A stretch of 51,965 nt of DNA from Rickettsiales bacterium (GCA_017620845.1 JAGAUJ010000004.1:1-51965); one strand, 5' to 3'; positions 1 through 8,165 are shown, counted from the first letter of the stretch. The notes: generated by a model from the letters alone, not told the origin. Numbers and translations: made by a program.

Positions 1-16
1 ACAAATACCTAAAACA

Positions 17-142
17 AACACAGACAAGCGCACACAGACAAGCGCACACAGACAAGCGCACACAGACAAGCGCACACAGACAAGCGCACACAGACAAGCG
101 CACACAGACAAGCGCACACAGACAAGCGCACACAGACAAGCG
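17..142. repeat. 14-bp tandem repeat, nine copies
   Basis: The unit CACACAGACAAGCG is repeated nine times head to tail (9 x 14 = 126 bases). Only the first copy differs, by one base. The unit is half G+C and the plus strand has almost no T, quite unlike the AT-rich surroundings. Fourteen is not a multiple of three, and no reading frame of it looks like a protein. It lies just beyond the 3' end of the minus-strand tRNA-Ser. It is probably a minisatellite; copy number may vary between strains. Confidence 0.95.
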
Positions 143-178
143 CACAAACAACAAAAAAACTGAAAAATAAAAAGGATC

Positions 179-271
179 TGGCGGAGAAAGGGGGATTCGA
201 ACCCCCGATACCAGTTAACCCAGTATGCCTTCTTAGCAGGAAGGTGCTTTCAGCCTCTCAGCCATTTCTCC
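179..271 (-). tRNA. tRNA-Ser (anticodon GCU)
   Basis: Read on the minus strand, the acceptor arms GGAGAAA and TTTCTCC pair, followed by discriminator G and an encoded CCA (181-179). The anticodon stem CCTTC/GAAGG encloses the loop CTGCTAA, so the anticodon is GCU, which reads AGC/AGU serine codons. The T arm GGGGG-TTCGAAT-CCCCC is perfect. The long variable arm expected for tRNA-Ser is present. Confidence 0.95.
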
Positions 272-280
272 ACAGTTATT

Positions 281-308
281 ATTATAAAACAACTATTTTA
301 TAGGTCAA
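281..308 (-). promoter_or_regulatory. likely promoter of tRNA-Ser
   Basis: On the minus strand TTGACC (308-303) and TATAAT (286-281) are separated by 16 bases. The -10 ends nine bases before the mature tRNA 5' end. It sits between the rdgB stop and the tRNA. Confidence 0.55.
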
Positions 309-340
309 GGATTTTTATTAAAAAATTACAAAATATTTTC

Positions 341-937
341 TTATTTATTAATTTCAAACCAAGAAATAAATTTTTCCAAAGCCCTTGCTCTATGACTAAT
401 CTTATTTTTTTCAACAGAACCCAATTCAGCAAATGTCTTTTTATAACCGTCCGGCACAAAAATTGGATCATAACCAAAACCATCTGTTCCACTTGCTGGG
501 AATCTCAATTTTCCATAAACATTTCCCTCAAATGAATTTACAGATTTATTTTCATTATTATAAAAACTCACATTACACACAAAATGCGCCGAATAATCTT
601 CAATATTATTATATTCCAACAACAACTTTAAAACATTAAAAGCATAAGTATAATCCTTGTTACCATTATTTAATCTTGCAGAATATATAGCAGGAAAATT
701 ATTCAACTCATCCACACACAAGCCAGAATCATCTGCTATTGCAGAAATATTTAAATGCTCACCATAATATTTTGCTTTTAAAACAGAATTTTCAACAAAA
801 GTTTTACCAGTTTCCTCTGGCTCTTCTATATCAAAATCATTCAAAGACAAAACTTCAATATCAAACTTGTTTAATATCTCTTGCATTTCTCTTATTTTTC
901 CTTGATTTTTTGTTGCCAATAAAATTTGCTTAATCAT
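341..937 (-). CDS. rdgB: XTP/dITP pyrophosphatase (RdgB/HAM1 family)
   Basis: The enzyme hydrolyses non-canonical purine nucleoside triphosphates (dITP, XTP) to the monophosphate plus pyrophosphate, keeping deaminated purines out of DNA. The 198-residue length is normal for the family. Visible signatures are the N-terminal ATKNQGKIREMQ nucleotide-binding loop, the central SDDSGLCVDEL with acidic metal ligands, the GTDGFGYDPIF segment and the C-terminal SHRARAL. The start at 937 follows the bamE-like stop by nine bases, so the two are probably one transcript. No odd features; the assignment is secure from motifs alone. Confidence 0.96.
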   Translation of the reverse strand: MIKQILLATKNQGKIREMQEILNKFDIEVLSLNDFDIEEPEETGKTFVENSVLKAKYYGEHLNISAIADDSGLCVDELNNFPAIYSARLNNGNKDYTYAFNVLKLLLEYNNIEDYSAHFVCNVSFYNNENKSVNSFEGNVYGKLRFPASGTDGFGYDPIFVPDGYKKTFAELGSVEKNKISHRARALEKFISWFEINK

Positions 938-946
938 TATAAACTC

Positions 947-1375
947 CTATTGTATTGGTGTAAAAGTTAAACCATCAAATATTCTAAAAAACATATTTTT
1001 ATCCTCTTTTTTATCAATATTATTTAAAATATCAACATTAACATTATTATGTAAAGTTTTTACATTATCTCTTTTTGTAAGATTAAAATTAATTATATTA
1101 TCCTTATTATCAAAATATACTATTAGTATAGTTTCTTTATCTATTTTTGGTTTTAAAAATCTCAAATTTTTTGTTGTATATGAATAATATAACCAAGTAT
1201 TTTCACTTAATTCCAATGACGGCAAACCTATATTATCAATTAAATCCTGTTTAGTAAAATTATATACATCAAAATTATTAACTTTATTTTTATCAATAAA
1301 ATAATAACCCCTTTCCACTGTTGCGCATGAAATACAACAAAATAAAACAAAAATTAAAGATATTTTTTTGAACAT
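947..1375 (-). CDS. bamE: BamE/SmpA-like outer membrane lipoprotein
   Basis: Likely the small lipoprotein of the outer-membrane protein assembly (BAM) complex. An upstream in-frame ATG exists at 1420, but the ATG at 1375 gives a proper lipoprotein signal: two basic residues (MFKK), a hydrophobic stretch and a cysteine at residue 17 (CISC). After it comes the BamE-like pattern: a short helix with TKQDLIDNIGLPS, then WLYYSY and a beta-rich tail with VYFDNKDNI. Pairing with rdgB downstream suits an envelope/housekeeping operon. The sequence is divergent, so the family call rests on the architecture and the DNIG-P/YY pattern rather than on high identity. Confidence 0.7.
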   Translation of the reverse strand: MFKKISLIFVLFCCISCATVERGYYFIDKNKVNNFDVYNFTKQDLIDNIGLPSLELSENTWLYYSYTTKNLRFLKPKIDKETILIVYFDNKDNIINFNLTKRDNVKTLHNNVNVDILNNIDKKEDKNMFFRIFDGLTFTPIQ

Positions 1376-1436
1376 ATTTAAAAATAATATTGCTATCTTT
1401 ATGTTATAACTTTGTTGCATGTTGTCAAGAAAATTG

Positions 1437-2060
1437 TTAATTTTTTGTTGCTTTTGTTATATATTCAAGATATTTTAATAATTTATTATAAATTAATCTT
1501 TTTGTGTAATTCTCCATAAACTCATAGTCGGGGGTGCCTTGCAGTGTTGTAGGAAGAAGAATGATTTGTTTTTTTATTCTGCTTTGAGAAAATTTATAAC
1601 CATAATTATATTTTTTATTAACTGCACTATCTATTGCTTGCTTTATAAATAAACCACAAAAATAATTCATTTTTTTACCATTTTTAAAAAATATCTTTTC
1701 TACATGATCAGTAGCAATAAAATAATAATTTTGATATGACGTAAAACCAACAGTTGCGCTATCTACTGTTATTACACCGCCATTTTCTGTATATGTATTT
1801 TTATAAAAATCATCTAAACCATTGTTTGTTGCGGAACAAGTTATTCTTGGTATATTACCACCTTTTATTAAAACACTTGGATGTGTTGTTATAGTTCCGC
1901 TAACATTAAACAACTCCTCAATCCTAAACTCTCTCCATTCTCTATCATTTAAAACACACACCCCTCCCACAACAGTTTTTAAATCTTCCATTTTTTCTTT
2001 CACATATTCTATATATTTTTGTCTTTTTTTACTCATTAATTCTTTTATATAATCTTCCAT
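1437..2060 (-). CDS. C-terminal half of a BcgI-like specificity subunit (frame-disrupted gene)
   Basis: This 207-residue reading frame is the second target-recognition half of a restriction-modification specificity subunit. It opens with the central helix (MEDYIKELMSKKRQKY), has a domain starting LNDREWREFRIEELF, and ends with SRIKKQIILLPTTLQGTPDY plus a helix. The same end pattern occurs in the other half (2045-2515), showing an internal duplication typical of S subunits. Its apparent ATG at 2060 lies inside that central helix, so it is probably not an independent gene. Adding one A to the A6 run at 2105-2110 would join both halves into a protein of about 360 residues, the usual size. Whether the product is made depends on slippage or re-initiation. 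Confidence 0.8.
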   Translation of the reverse strand: MEDYIKELMSKKRQKYIEYVKEKMEDLKTVVGGVCVLNDREWREFRIEELFNVSGTITTHPSVLIKGGNIPRITCSATNNGLDDFYKNTYTENGGVITVDSATVGFTSYQNYYFIATDHVEKIFFKNGKKMNYFCGLFIKQAIDSAVNKKYNYGYKFSQSRIKKQIILLPTTLQGTPDYEFMENYTKRLIYNKLLKYLEYITKATKN

Positions 2061-2515
2061 AAACTCATAGTCTGGTGTGCCTTGTGGGGTTGTGGGGAGG
2101 AGGATTTTTTCGTATCCGATCTACTACCAGTTAGACCCATACCATAACCAAATCCACAATCAAAAATGCTTTTATTTAAACAAGACACTATAAATAATAA
2201 AGAATATTTAGATAAATTATTACTTACATAATAATACATTTTATTTCCAGTTAAATAATCATATGGCTGATAAAAATAAGTAGCATTTTCAGCACCAAAA
2301 CATATAGTATTTTTTATATTTTTTTTAAAATATTTTTCTTTTTTAACTAAACAAAATAATCCATTATTCATATTTGTTCTTGTTATATATGGAATTGAAT
2401 TTTTTATATCATTTGTTTCTTCTAAATCGCTAAAATGATATGCTTTAGCATTAATACTATTACCAAAAATATTAATAATCCTAAACTCACCCCACTCCCT
2501 ATCACTCAACCTCAT
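2045..2515 (-). CDS. N-terminal half of a BcgI-like specificity subunit (frameshifted)
   Basis: First target-recognition half of the specificity subunit that would direct the neighbouring nuclease-methylase to its DNA site. The reading frame extends to an ATG at 2545, but the ATG at 2515 is preferred: it has GGAGG just upstream and overlaps the methylase stop (2502) by 14 bases, typical translational coupling. It begins MRLSDREWGEFRI, matching the second half's LNDREWREFRI. After TGSRSDTKK the frame changes at an A6 run (2105-2110, T on the plus strand), and the last roughly 20 residues are out-of-frame noise. With A7 it would read on as KKILLPTTPQGTPDYEFM, paralleling the second half. A frameshift mutation, a phase-off state or a base-call error are all possible. 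Confidence 0.8.
   Translation of the reverse strand: MRLSDREWGEFRIINIFGNSINAKAYHFSDLEETNDIKNSIPYITRTNMNNGLFCLVKKEKYFKKNIKNTICFGAENATYFYQPYDYLTGNKMYYYVSNNLSKYSLLFIVSCLNKSIFDCGFGYGMGLTGSRSDTKKSSSPQPHKAHQTMSLWKII
2105..2110 (-). other. A6 homopolymer at the frameshift point of the specificity gene
   Basis: Six T on the plus strand are six A on the coding strand. Translation before the run matches S-subunit half one, and translation in the other frame after it continues the same conserved end. One more A would restore the frame. Confidence 0.75.
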
Positions 2516-4448
2516 TTTCACCCTCCACATTTTCCATATCTTCACCAGTAAATAAATACTCTCTACCTTGCATAATCATTGAAAATTCAAAACTTAAATA
2601 ATCATTTACAGTTTTTTCAAAATCTTCATCTGTTGGCACTTCATCGTTAAAATAATAAAAACTATGCAACCATTCGTCCGCACTTTCTATTGTAGTTTTT
2701 ACGCAAAACTTTGTTGTATCTTCTGCTCTATCAAACCATACATCCAACAAATGTTGCTTTTTATCTTTTGCATTATCAGTTTCAACTAATCCAATATGTG
2801 GTTTTACTACAAAACCATCATTTTGAAAATTAATAAATTTACAAATTTTATTTTCTGGATGTGGCTTGCCTGCTGTAAATACTGCTATACAAGTCATTGT
2901 TCCAACACCGTAAAACGTATCTTTATTTAATGTAATAACCCCTTCTAATGTATGATGTTTTAAAATATTATCTTTTATATTTTGTTCATCTTTTGTTTTT
3001 CCAGTCATTGAAGATTGTGGAACAATTACAACGCACCTTGCACCTTTTGTTAATGAATTAAGTAAATGTTCTATAAAGGCAATTTCATATAAATCTGGAT
3101 TTTTCTTTGAACCTTGACTGTATGGCGGATTCATAAAACCAACAGTGCAACCTTTTTCTTGTAATAATTTTGGATTTTGAAGTAAAAAATCTTCATTTTT
3201 TAAATTACTTTTTCCGTCGCCTCGTAAAATCATATTTGTAGTTGCTATGGCAAACATATATGGTTGTAATTCAAAACCGTGCAGTTGATCTTTTTTTATC
3301 TGTTTAATGACATTTTCATCTTCCGCTTGTTTAAACATATTATGCATTGCAGAAATTAAAAACGCTCCGGTTCCGCAACAAGGGTCTAAAACTACATCAT
3401 CGCTTTTTAAATCCACTAAATCGCAAAATAATTGTGTTATATGTTTTGGTGTTAAAACTATACCAAGGGTTTGACCATCACCACCACTATAACTCATAAA
3501 TTCGCCATAAAATCTACCTATATAATCTTCTGCTGAATTATTATATTTTATGGATTTAAAAATATTTTCATATAAAAATTCGGTAAAGTGTTTTAATGGT
3601 GTTTTAGCAAGTGTTTTATTTATTTCATTTATTTTTGTTGTATCTCTTATAATTGAAAATTGTGATAATATTTTATCTCTTTTTACGTCTGGTGCAACTC
3701 TAACTCTTTTTAAATTTGATTCTATGGCTTCATATATTTTTTGACCGTCAGTTTTAAATTTATCACCGGTTAAATTGTTAATTGAAAAATTACCATTTTC
3801 TATTTCATCTAATGCCAATAATATGCCTGATACAACAAGTGGTTTGTCTGTATCTTTCAAATTACCATAGTTTCTTAAATCTTCGTGTAATGTTTGAGCG
3901 TGTTTTAAAATTGTTTCTGTGTCTTTTTCAACATCGGTATTCACTTTTAAAATTTCTTTGGTGTAATAGTCTATTATGTTATCTTCGTTAAAGTTTATGA
4001 ATGATTCGACGTCTTGTAGTATTGTATATTCGCATTTTTCGTCAACAAAAATTGGCGTAATTCTGTGTCTTTTTTCATCTCCTGATATGCCAAAAGCAAT
4101 AATTTTTGTATAACTTGTATTTTTTGCTAAATGTCTTGCATAAAATAAGGCGCCATTTACAGCATAATTGATAACATCATTTGGTTCTGTTGAAATAACA
4201 TTGTTATTAAGTTTAATGTGTTTTGATAAATCTGCTTTGTCTTCAATTACTATTAAAAACTTGTAATCCCCCCCCCCAACAACTCCTACATATTCTGGAA
4301 AACCGACATTTCCACTGCCTTTTTTGGATGCAGTTTTTAAGGCGTCGTTTATTTCTTTTATAGATGATCCTTGTGGTTCTAAGTTTAAATTTGCTTGTTG
4401 TAATAGATTATAAACCCATAAATCAGTTTTTGCTTCTTTTTTAACCAT
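2502..4448 (-). CDS. BcgI-like fused restriction endonuclease / N6-adenine DNA methyltransferase
   Basis: A 648-residue bifunctional restriction-modification subunit. The N-terminal region carries a PD-(D/E)XK-type nuclease pattern: Glu52 in GFPEYV, Asp61 after three glycines, then Glu69-Asp70-Lys71 in LIVIEDKAD. The middle has an N6-methylase fold: SAM motif LDPCCGTGAFL and catalytic NPPYSQG. Fused R-M plus a separate two-half specificity subunit is the arrangement of type IIB/BcgI-like systems, which need the downstream S protein to find DNA. Codons 58-60 and the first base of Asp61 are a ten-base G tract (4268-4277). It is in frame here, so this gene is 'on' while its S partner is frameshifted. 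Neighbours are the helicase upstream and the S gene overlapping downstream. Confidence 0.9.
   Translation of the reverse strand: MVKKEAKTDLWVYNLLQQANLNLEPQGSSIKEINDALKTASKKGSGNVGFPEYVGVVGGGDYKFLIVIEDKADLSKHIKLNNNVISTEPNDVINYAVNGALFYARHLAKNTSYTKIIAFGISGDEKRHRITPIFVDEKCEYTILQDVESFINFNEDNIIDYYTKEILKVNTDVEKDTETILKHAQTLHEDLRNYGNLKDTDKPLVVSGILLALDEIENGNFSINNLTGDKFKTDGQKIYEAIESNLKRVRVAPDVKRDKILSQFSIIRDTTKINEINKTLAKTPLKHFTEFLYENIFKSIKYNNSAEDYIGRFYGEFMSYSGGDGQTLGIVLTPKHITQLFCDLVDLKSDDVVLDPCCGTGAFLISAMHNMFKQAEDENVIKQIKKDQLHGFELQPYMFAIATTNMILRGDGKSNLKNEDFLLQNPKLLQEKGCTVGFMNPPYSQGSKKNPDLYEIAFIEHLLNSLTKGARCVVIVPQSSMTGKTKDEQNIKDNILKHHTLEGVITLNKDTFYGVGTMTCIAVFTAGKPHPENKICKFINFQNDGFVVKPHIGLVETDNAKDKKQHLLDVWFDRAEDTTKFCVKTTIESADEWLHSFYYFNDEVPTDEDFEKTVNDYLSFEFSMIMQGREYLFTGEDMENVEGENEVE
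4268..4277 (-). repeat. poly-G(10) tract inside the nuclease-methylase gene
   Basis: Ten C on the plus strand encode Gly58-Gly59-Gly60 and the first base of Asp61, right before the Glu-x-Lys motif. Such a tract is exceptional in this AT-rich DNA. Loss or gain of one G would truncate the protein near residue 60. Confidence 0.95.
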
Positions 4449-4518
4449 ATATCACTAATAATACCAATTAGTTTATATTATGGAATAATTATTTTTATTT
4501 TCAATAGATTTATAATAT

Positions 4519-5769
4519 TTAAATATTCTCATAAAACTTTATAATTTTTCTATTTGTTTTTATCTTATTTATATCAAAAGTTTTTATAAATAAACCGCTT
4601 ATATCTCTAACTCTCGACAAAGCAACATAAACTTGACCTTCTGCAAAAACATTTTTTAAATCACATTCTGCTTTGTCTAATGTCATTCCTTGTGATTTAT
4701 GTATTGTTATAGCCCAAGACAAAGCAAGTGGAATTTGCATCATACTTGCTAAAACCTCAACCTCACCAAATTCGTGATTAAATACTGAAATTTCCCAAGT
4801 TTCTGGTCCAACAGTTACGCATTTTCCATTTTCAAATTCCACAATTGGATAATGTTTTTTTGGTGAAAAATCAACAACTATACCACTTGAACCATTTATT
4901 ATACCATCTTTTTGAAAAGTATTTTTTAACATCATAACTTGTGAACCAATTTTTAAGGTCAATATTTCTCTGGCAATACAATTTTTCTTTAAAATTTCAA
5001 TTTTATCTATCATTCCATCATATTCTGCTCTATAAACATATTCTTTTGAAAGTAAATTATTTAATTTCTCATTATTTACTTTTTCTACGATAGCATTGTG
5101 TGTTGATAGTATTGTTGGTTTTATTGCTCCATATTCTTGTATATTGTATCTGCTTTTTAATAACTGTATGTCATTTTTACTTACATTTCCATATCTTATA
5201 TGATCCAACAAATCCACAAATACTTTATCCTGTTGTCTAAAAATTTCTTGTAATATAATAGTTTTAATATTTGCTTCAATCCAAACTTCACTTTCAAAAC
5301 AAAAATTATTGCTATCTACTGGTGGTAATTGAAAAAAATCTCCAAAAAATATTAATTGTATTCCACCAAATGGCAAATCTTTATCTCTAATTAGTCTTAA
5401 TAATTTGTCAATTTTTTCAAATGTTTCCATTGATAACATTGATATTTCATCTATTGCCAATATTTCTGTTGCTTGTAGTCTTTTTCTTGTGTTTGTTCCT
5501 TTTGCGGTTAATATTTTTTGTGCTATTTTTTCAACTGGGACATCTTCAATTCCAATTCCAGCCCAAGAATGTAAAGTTATTCCGCCTATGTTTACTGAGG
5601 CAATGCCAGTTGTTGCTGTTATATGAAAATTTTTATATTTTAAGGCTTCTTTTAAAAAACTTAATAAATAAGATTTTCCAGTTCCAGCAGAACCAGTTAT
5701 AAACACATTGTGTCCTTGTAATATTGTATCTACTGCCAATTGTTGTGATTGTGATAAATATGAATACAT
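4519..5769 (-). CDS. Pif1/RecD2-like ATP-dependent DNA helicase
   Basis: A 416-residue superfamily 1B helicase, probably a 5'-3' DNA unwinding enzyme acting on forks, recombination intermediates or G-quadruplexes. Walker A is GSAGTGKSYLL (about residues 26-36), Walker B is LAIDEISML (about 105-115), motif III is FFGDFFQLPPV, and the C-terminal motifs are AITIHKSQGMTLD and YVALSRVRD. The length fits the compact bacterial Pif1-like group, without extra domains. It starts two bases after the lolA stop, so it shares the lolA transcript, and is followed 70 bases later by the restriction-modification gene. Whether it assists that system or is a general repair helicase cannot be decided from sequence. 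Confidence 0.92.
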   Translation of the reverse strand: MYSYLSQSQQLAVDTILQGHNVFITGSAGTGKSYLLSFLKEALKYKNFHITATTGIASVNIGGITLHSWAGIGIEDVPVEKIAQKILTAKGTNTRKRLQATEILAIDEISMLSMETFEKIDKLLRLIRDKDLPFGGIQLIFFGDFFQLPPVDSNNFCFESEVWIEANIKTIILQEIFRQQDKVFVDLLDHIRYGNVSKNDIQLLKSRYNIQEYGAIKPTILSTHNAIVEKVNNEKLNNLLSKEYVYRAEYDGMIDKIEILKKNCIAREILTLKIGSQVMMLKNTFQKDGIINGSSGIVVDFSPKKHYPIVEFENGKCVTVGPETWEISVFNHEFGEVEVLASMMQIPLALSWAITIHKSQGMTLDKAECDLKNVFAEGQVYVALSRVRDISGLFIKTFDINKIKTNRKIIKFYENI

Positions 5770-5771
5770 TA

Positions 5772-6401
5772 CTATTTTCTGTTTTTATATAATCTTGGGT
5801 TTTTAAAAATAAATAAATTTTTATCCAATTCTTTGTTTAATTGTGTATTAAATAATGTTATTGTTATATTCTGCCCGTTTTCATCTTGAAAATTTATTTC
5901 CTGTAAATTTGTTATATTTTTATCAAAAGTATAATTTATATTAAATTTATTTTTATCAATTATACTTATTGTGTAAATAGTTATTTTATTGTCTTCTTTG
6001 TTTATTTTTATGATTTCTGCATTAATACTTTCTAAGTTGCTTTTTTCATTAAATAAAAATGATATTGGTAATGATTTTGTTGTAAAAGTTGATATTTCGT
6101 CAAGGTCTTTGTCGTAATATGTTGTTATATTATTGTTTGTTATTAATAATGTATTAAATGGATGTGTGTATTCAAATCTTAGTTTTTTGGGTTTTTGTAT
6201 GTATAATTTGCCTTCGGCCATTTTTCCACTGTTGTCATCATATTGGTAAAAATTGCTTTGTAAAGTTTGTAAATTGTTGAAATATGTATTTGCTTTATTT
6301 ATAATTTTTTGTTCTTCTGATGTTAATTTATTGACACTTTCGTTGTAAGATGCAAAAGTATTATTTATAAATAGTAAAAATAGTATTATTGCTGTTTTCA
6401 T
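5772..6401 (-). CDS. lolA: Outer-membrane lipoprotein carrier protein LolA
   Basis: Periplasmic chaperone that takes lipoproteins from LolCDE in the inner membrane to the outer membrane. The 209-residue protein starts with a signal peptide (MKTAIILFLLFINNTFA). Typical features follow: a helix with NTYFNNLQTLQSNFYQ, then GKLYIQKPKKLRFEYTHP, the LolA signature region, and ITTYYDKDLDEI. It heads a probable operon with the Pif1-like helicase. Its presence with the bamE-like lipoprotein indicates a Gram-negative cell with outer-membrane lipoprotein sorting. Confidence 0.92.
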   Translation of the reverse strand: MKTAIILFLLFINNTFASYNESVNKLTSEEQKIINKANTYFNNLQTLQSNFYQYDDNSGKMAEGKLYIQKPKKLRFEYTHPFNTLLITNNNITTYYDKDLDEISTFTTKSLPISFLFNEKSNLESINAEIIKINKEDNKITIYTISIIDKNKFNINYTFDKNITNLQEINFQDENGQNITITLFNTQLNKELDKNLFIFKNPRLYKNRK

Positions 6402-6486
6402 TTTTTTTAAAAAATATTACTGGTGTAATTGTATAATTTGTTATTAAGTTTGCAATTGTTATTTTTGGAATAATTATGATTTTTTG

Positions 6487-6515
6487 TTGACAATTGGCAA
6501 CAATTATGGTATAAT
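6487..6515 (+). promoter_or_regulatory. Near-consensus extended -10 promoter of Ulp1-like gene A
   Basis: TTGACA (6487-6492), 17 bases, TATAAT (6510-6515), with TGG immediately before the -10 (extended -10). The start codon lies 31 bases downstream of the -10 and is preceded by AAGGA. The same design precedes three other accessory genes in the window. Confidence 0.85.
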
Positions 6516-6546
6516 GTGTTAAATTATTATTAAAAAATAAGGAATT

Positions 6547-8145
6547 ATGGAAAGAAAACAAGCAACCATACCGAGTTTTACTCAAGCTACAACATATTTT
6601 AAAAATCATGGAAAAATGTTAAATGACAGTGATGTATCTGCATTAAAATTTTTTTCGGAAACAGAAATAGAAAACAGTACTAAATTTACATTAAAAGGTG
6701 TTGTTGGTAATCATAAAATATATTATAATAAAGAAACTGGTAAATGTTTTACAATATTAGATCCAATATCAAGACAAAATACAAAAGAAGCATTTACTGA
6801 TATAGTATTTCAATTAAAAAATGCTGCTAAAAATAATCCTTTATTACGGAATGAAAATATATGCATATATGCTCCGGCATGTAGTGGTAGTTTAGATAGA
6901 CCAGCTCATTGGGTAAATTGTTTTGCTACATTTAAAACAAATGAACCGAGTGCAAAAGTTGTAGTTGAAGTGGACGATTCGTTGAAACAAAAAAATTCAA
7001 CAACCAAGAAAAAAAGACAACAAGATGGATGGTCTTGTGGTATTCATACAATGGAAGCAATATATGGTAGAGTGTATAATGATTTTTCTTATGAAAGTAT
7101 AAAGTCTTTGAGTTTTGATACTATAATAATGGAGCAAAATATAGATGATAAACTTAATAGTTTAGTGGAAATGGGTTTTGTAACTCAAGAAGAAAAAGAA
7201 TTATTAATTCAAAATTCTTCTAAAAATTTAAGTACTCTGGACTCCTTTTTAGACTCTCTATTAGGATTAAAAACAAGAGAAACGATTACCTTAGAAAATA
7301 GAATTAATGGTTATTTAAGTCAGATCAATGAATTAGATTCAAATAATTCAGAAAAGCAAAGGGAATATATAAATCAAATAATACAAAGAATAAATACAAC
7401 ACGAATACAACAAAAATTTGAACAAAAAAAACCAAAAAGTTCAATATTACAACAAGTAGAAACACAAAAAGATCAACCAGAAACAGAATATTCAATACAA
7501 CAAAGTATGGAATTAATTGATAATTTCTTAGTAATTAATTATATAAATAAAAAACAACATAATGCATTAAAATTATTCCTTCAGAACAAAATAGTTAATG
7601 CTGATATATTTATAAAACAAATTGTTTCCTATTTTATTGATGGCATAACTGAATCTAAATTAAAACAAGAAATTAATAAAATAATAAATGATCAACTAAT
7701 TCAACAACAAGAAACAGAAAAGAAAGTACAACAAAAATTAAAATTACAACCAACACCCAAGCAATCAACAAAACCCAAAAGTTTAGTGTTACAACCAACA
7801 GAAAAAGAAGAAAAAGAAGAAAAAAAAGTAGAAAGCGACGAGTATATATATGAATACGAAGAAGAATATGAAGAAGAATATGAAGAAGAATATGAAGAAA
7901 AAGAAAATCAAACAGATTCTTTAAGAAAACTTTATAATAGTTTAGTATCTGCTGGTTACAACATAGAACCGTTACATAGTTATATATCCGAAAAATTAAA
8001 ACAAGAACAGCAAACAACAGGAGAAACAGTAATTTTTGAAAAAATAATAGACACAATTAATACATTAAATAGTTTAATAGAAGCTGAATATGAAATTGAA
8101 GGCGACCCACTTGAAATATTTAAAAATTTTTCTGGATTAGAATAA
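6547..8145 (+). CDS. Ulp1/SENP-like (C48) cysteine protease with UBA-like segment, probable host-directed effector
   Basis: This 532-residue protein has a clear Ulp1-type active site: His121 in AHW, Asp143 in VDDS, Gln158 and Cys164 in QQDGWSCG, with the family spacing. Such enzymes cleave SUMO, NEDD8 or ubiquitin; bacteria lack these substrates, so a host target is the natural inference. Residues about 199-240 (DKLNSLVEMGF...) resemble a UBA ubiquitin-binding helix bundle, and similar helical segments may recur further on. Residues about 435-452 are a Glu/Tyr repeat encoded by 12-bp tandem units. There is no N-terminal signal peptide, so export would need a type III/IV or similar route, not visible here. 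The gene is monocistronic with a strong promoter and a hairpin terminator. Confidence 0.85.
   Translation: MERKQATIPSFTQATTYFKNHGKMLNDSDVSALKFFSETEIENSTKFTLKGVVGNHKIYYNKETGKCFTILDPISRQNTKEAFTDIVFQLKNAAKNNPLLRNENICIYAPACSGSLDRPAHWVNCFATFKTNEPSAKVVVEVDDSLKQKNSTTKKKRQQDGWSCGIHTMEAIYGRVYNDFSYESIKSLSFDTIIMEQNIDDKLNSLVEMGFVTQEEKELLIQNSSKNLSTLDSFLDSLLGLKTRETITLENRINGYLSQINELDSNNSEKQREYINQIIQRINTTRIQQKFEQKKPKSSILQQVETQKDQPETEYSIQQSMELIDNFLVINYINKKQHNALKLFLQNKIVNADIFIKQIVSYFIDGITESKLKQEINKIINDQLIQQQETEKKVQQKLKLQPTPKQSTKPKSLVLQPTEKEEKEEKKVESDEYIYEYEEEYEEEYEEEYEEKENQTDSLRKLYNSLVSAGYNIEPLHSYISEKLKQEQQTTGETVIFEKIIDTINTLNSLIEAEYEIEGDPLEIFKNFSGLE
7849..7896 (+). repeat. 12-bp coding tandem repeat (EEYE)
   Basis: Three perfect copies of GAAGAATATGAA (7861-7896) preceded by one diverged copy, encoding Glu-Glu-Tyr-Glu units. 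The unit is in frame, so copy changes would alter the length of an acidic, tyrosine-rich linker and not the frame. Confidence 0.9.
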
Positions 8146-8165
8146 AAACAACATTACAAACAACC

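Noticed and set aside
17..142. CRISPR array
   Set aside because: The 14-bp units are directly adjacent with no unique spacers and no cas genes nearby; it is a plain tandem repeat.
7673..8056. Minus-strand Leu/Phe-rich frame opposite Ulp1-like gene A
   Set aside because: Mirror image of the Glu/Lys/Gln-rich coding region; no start signal.
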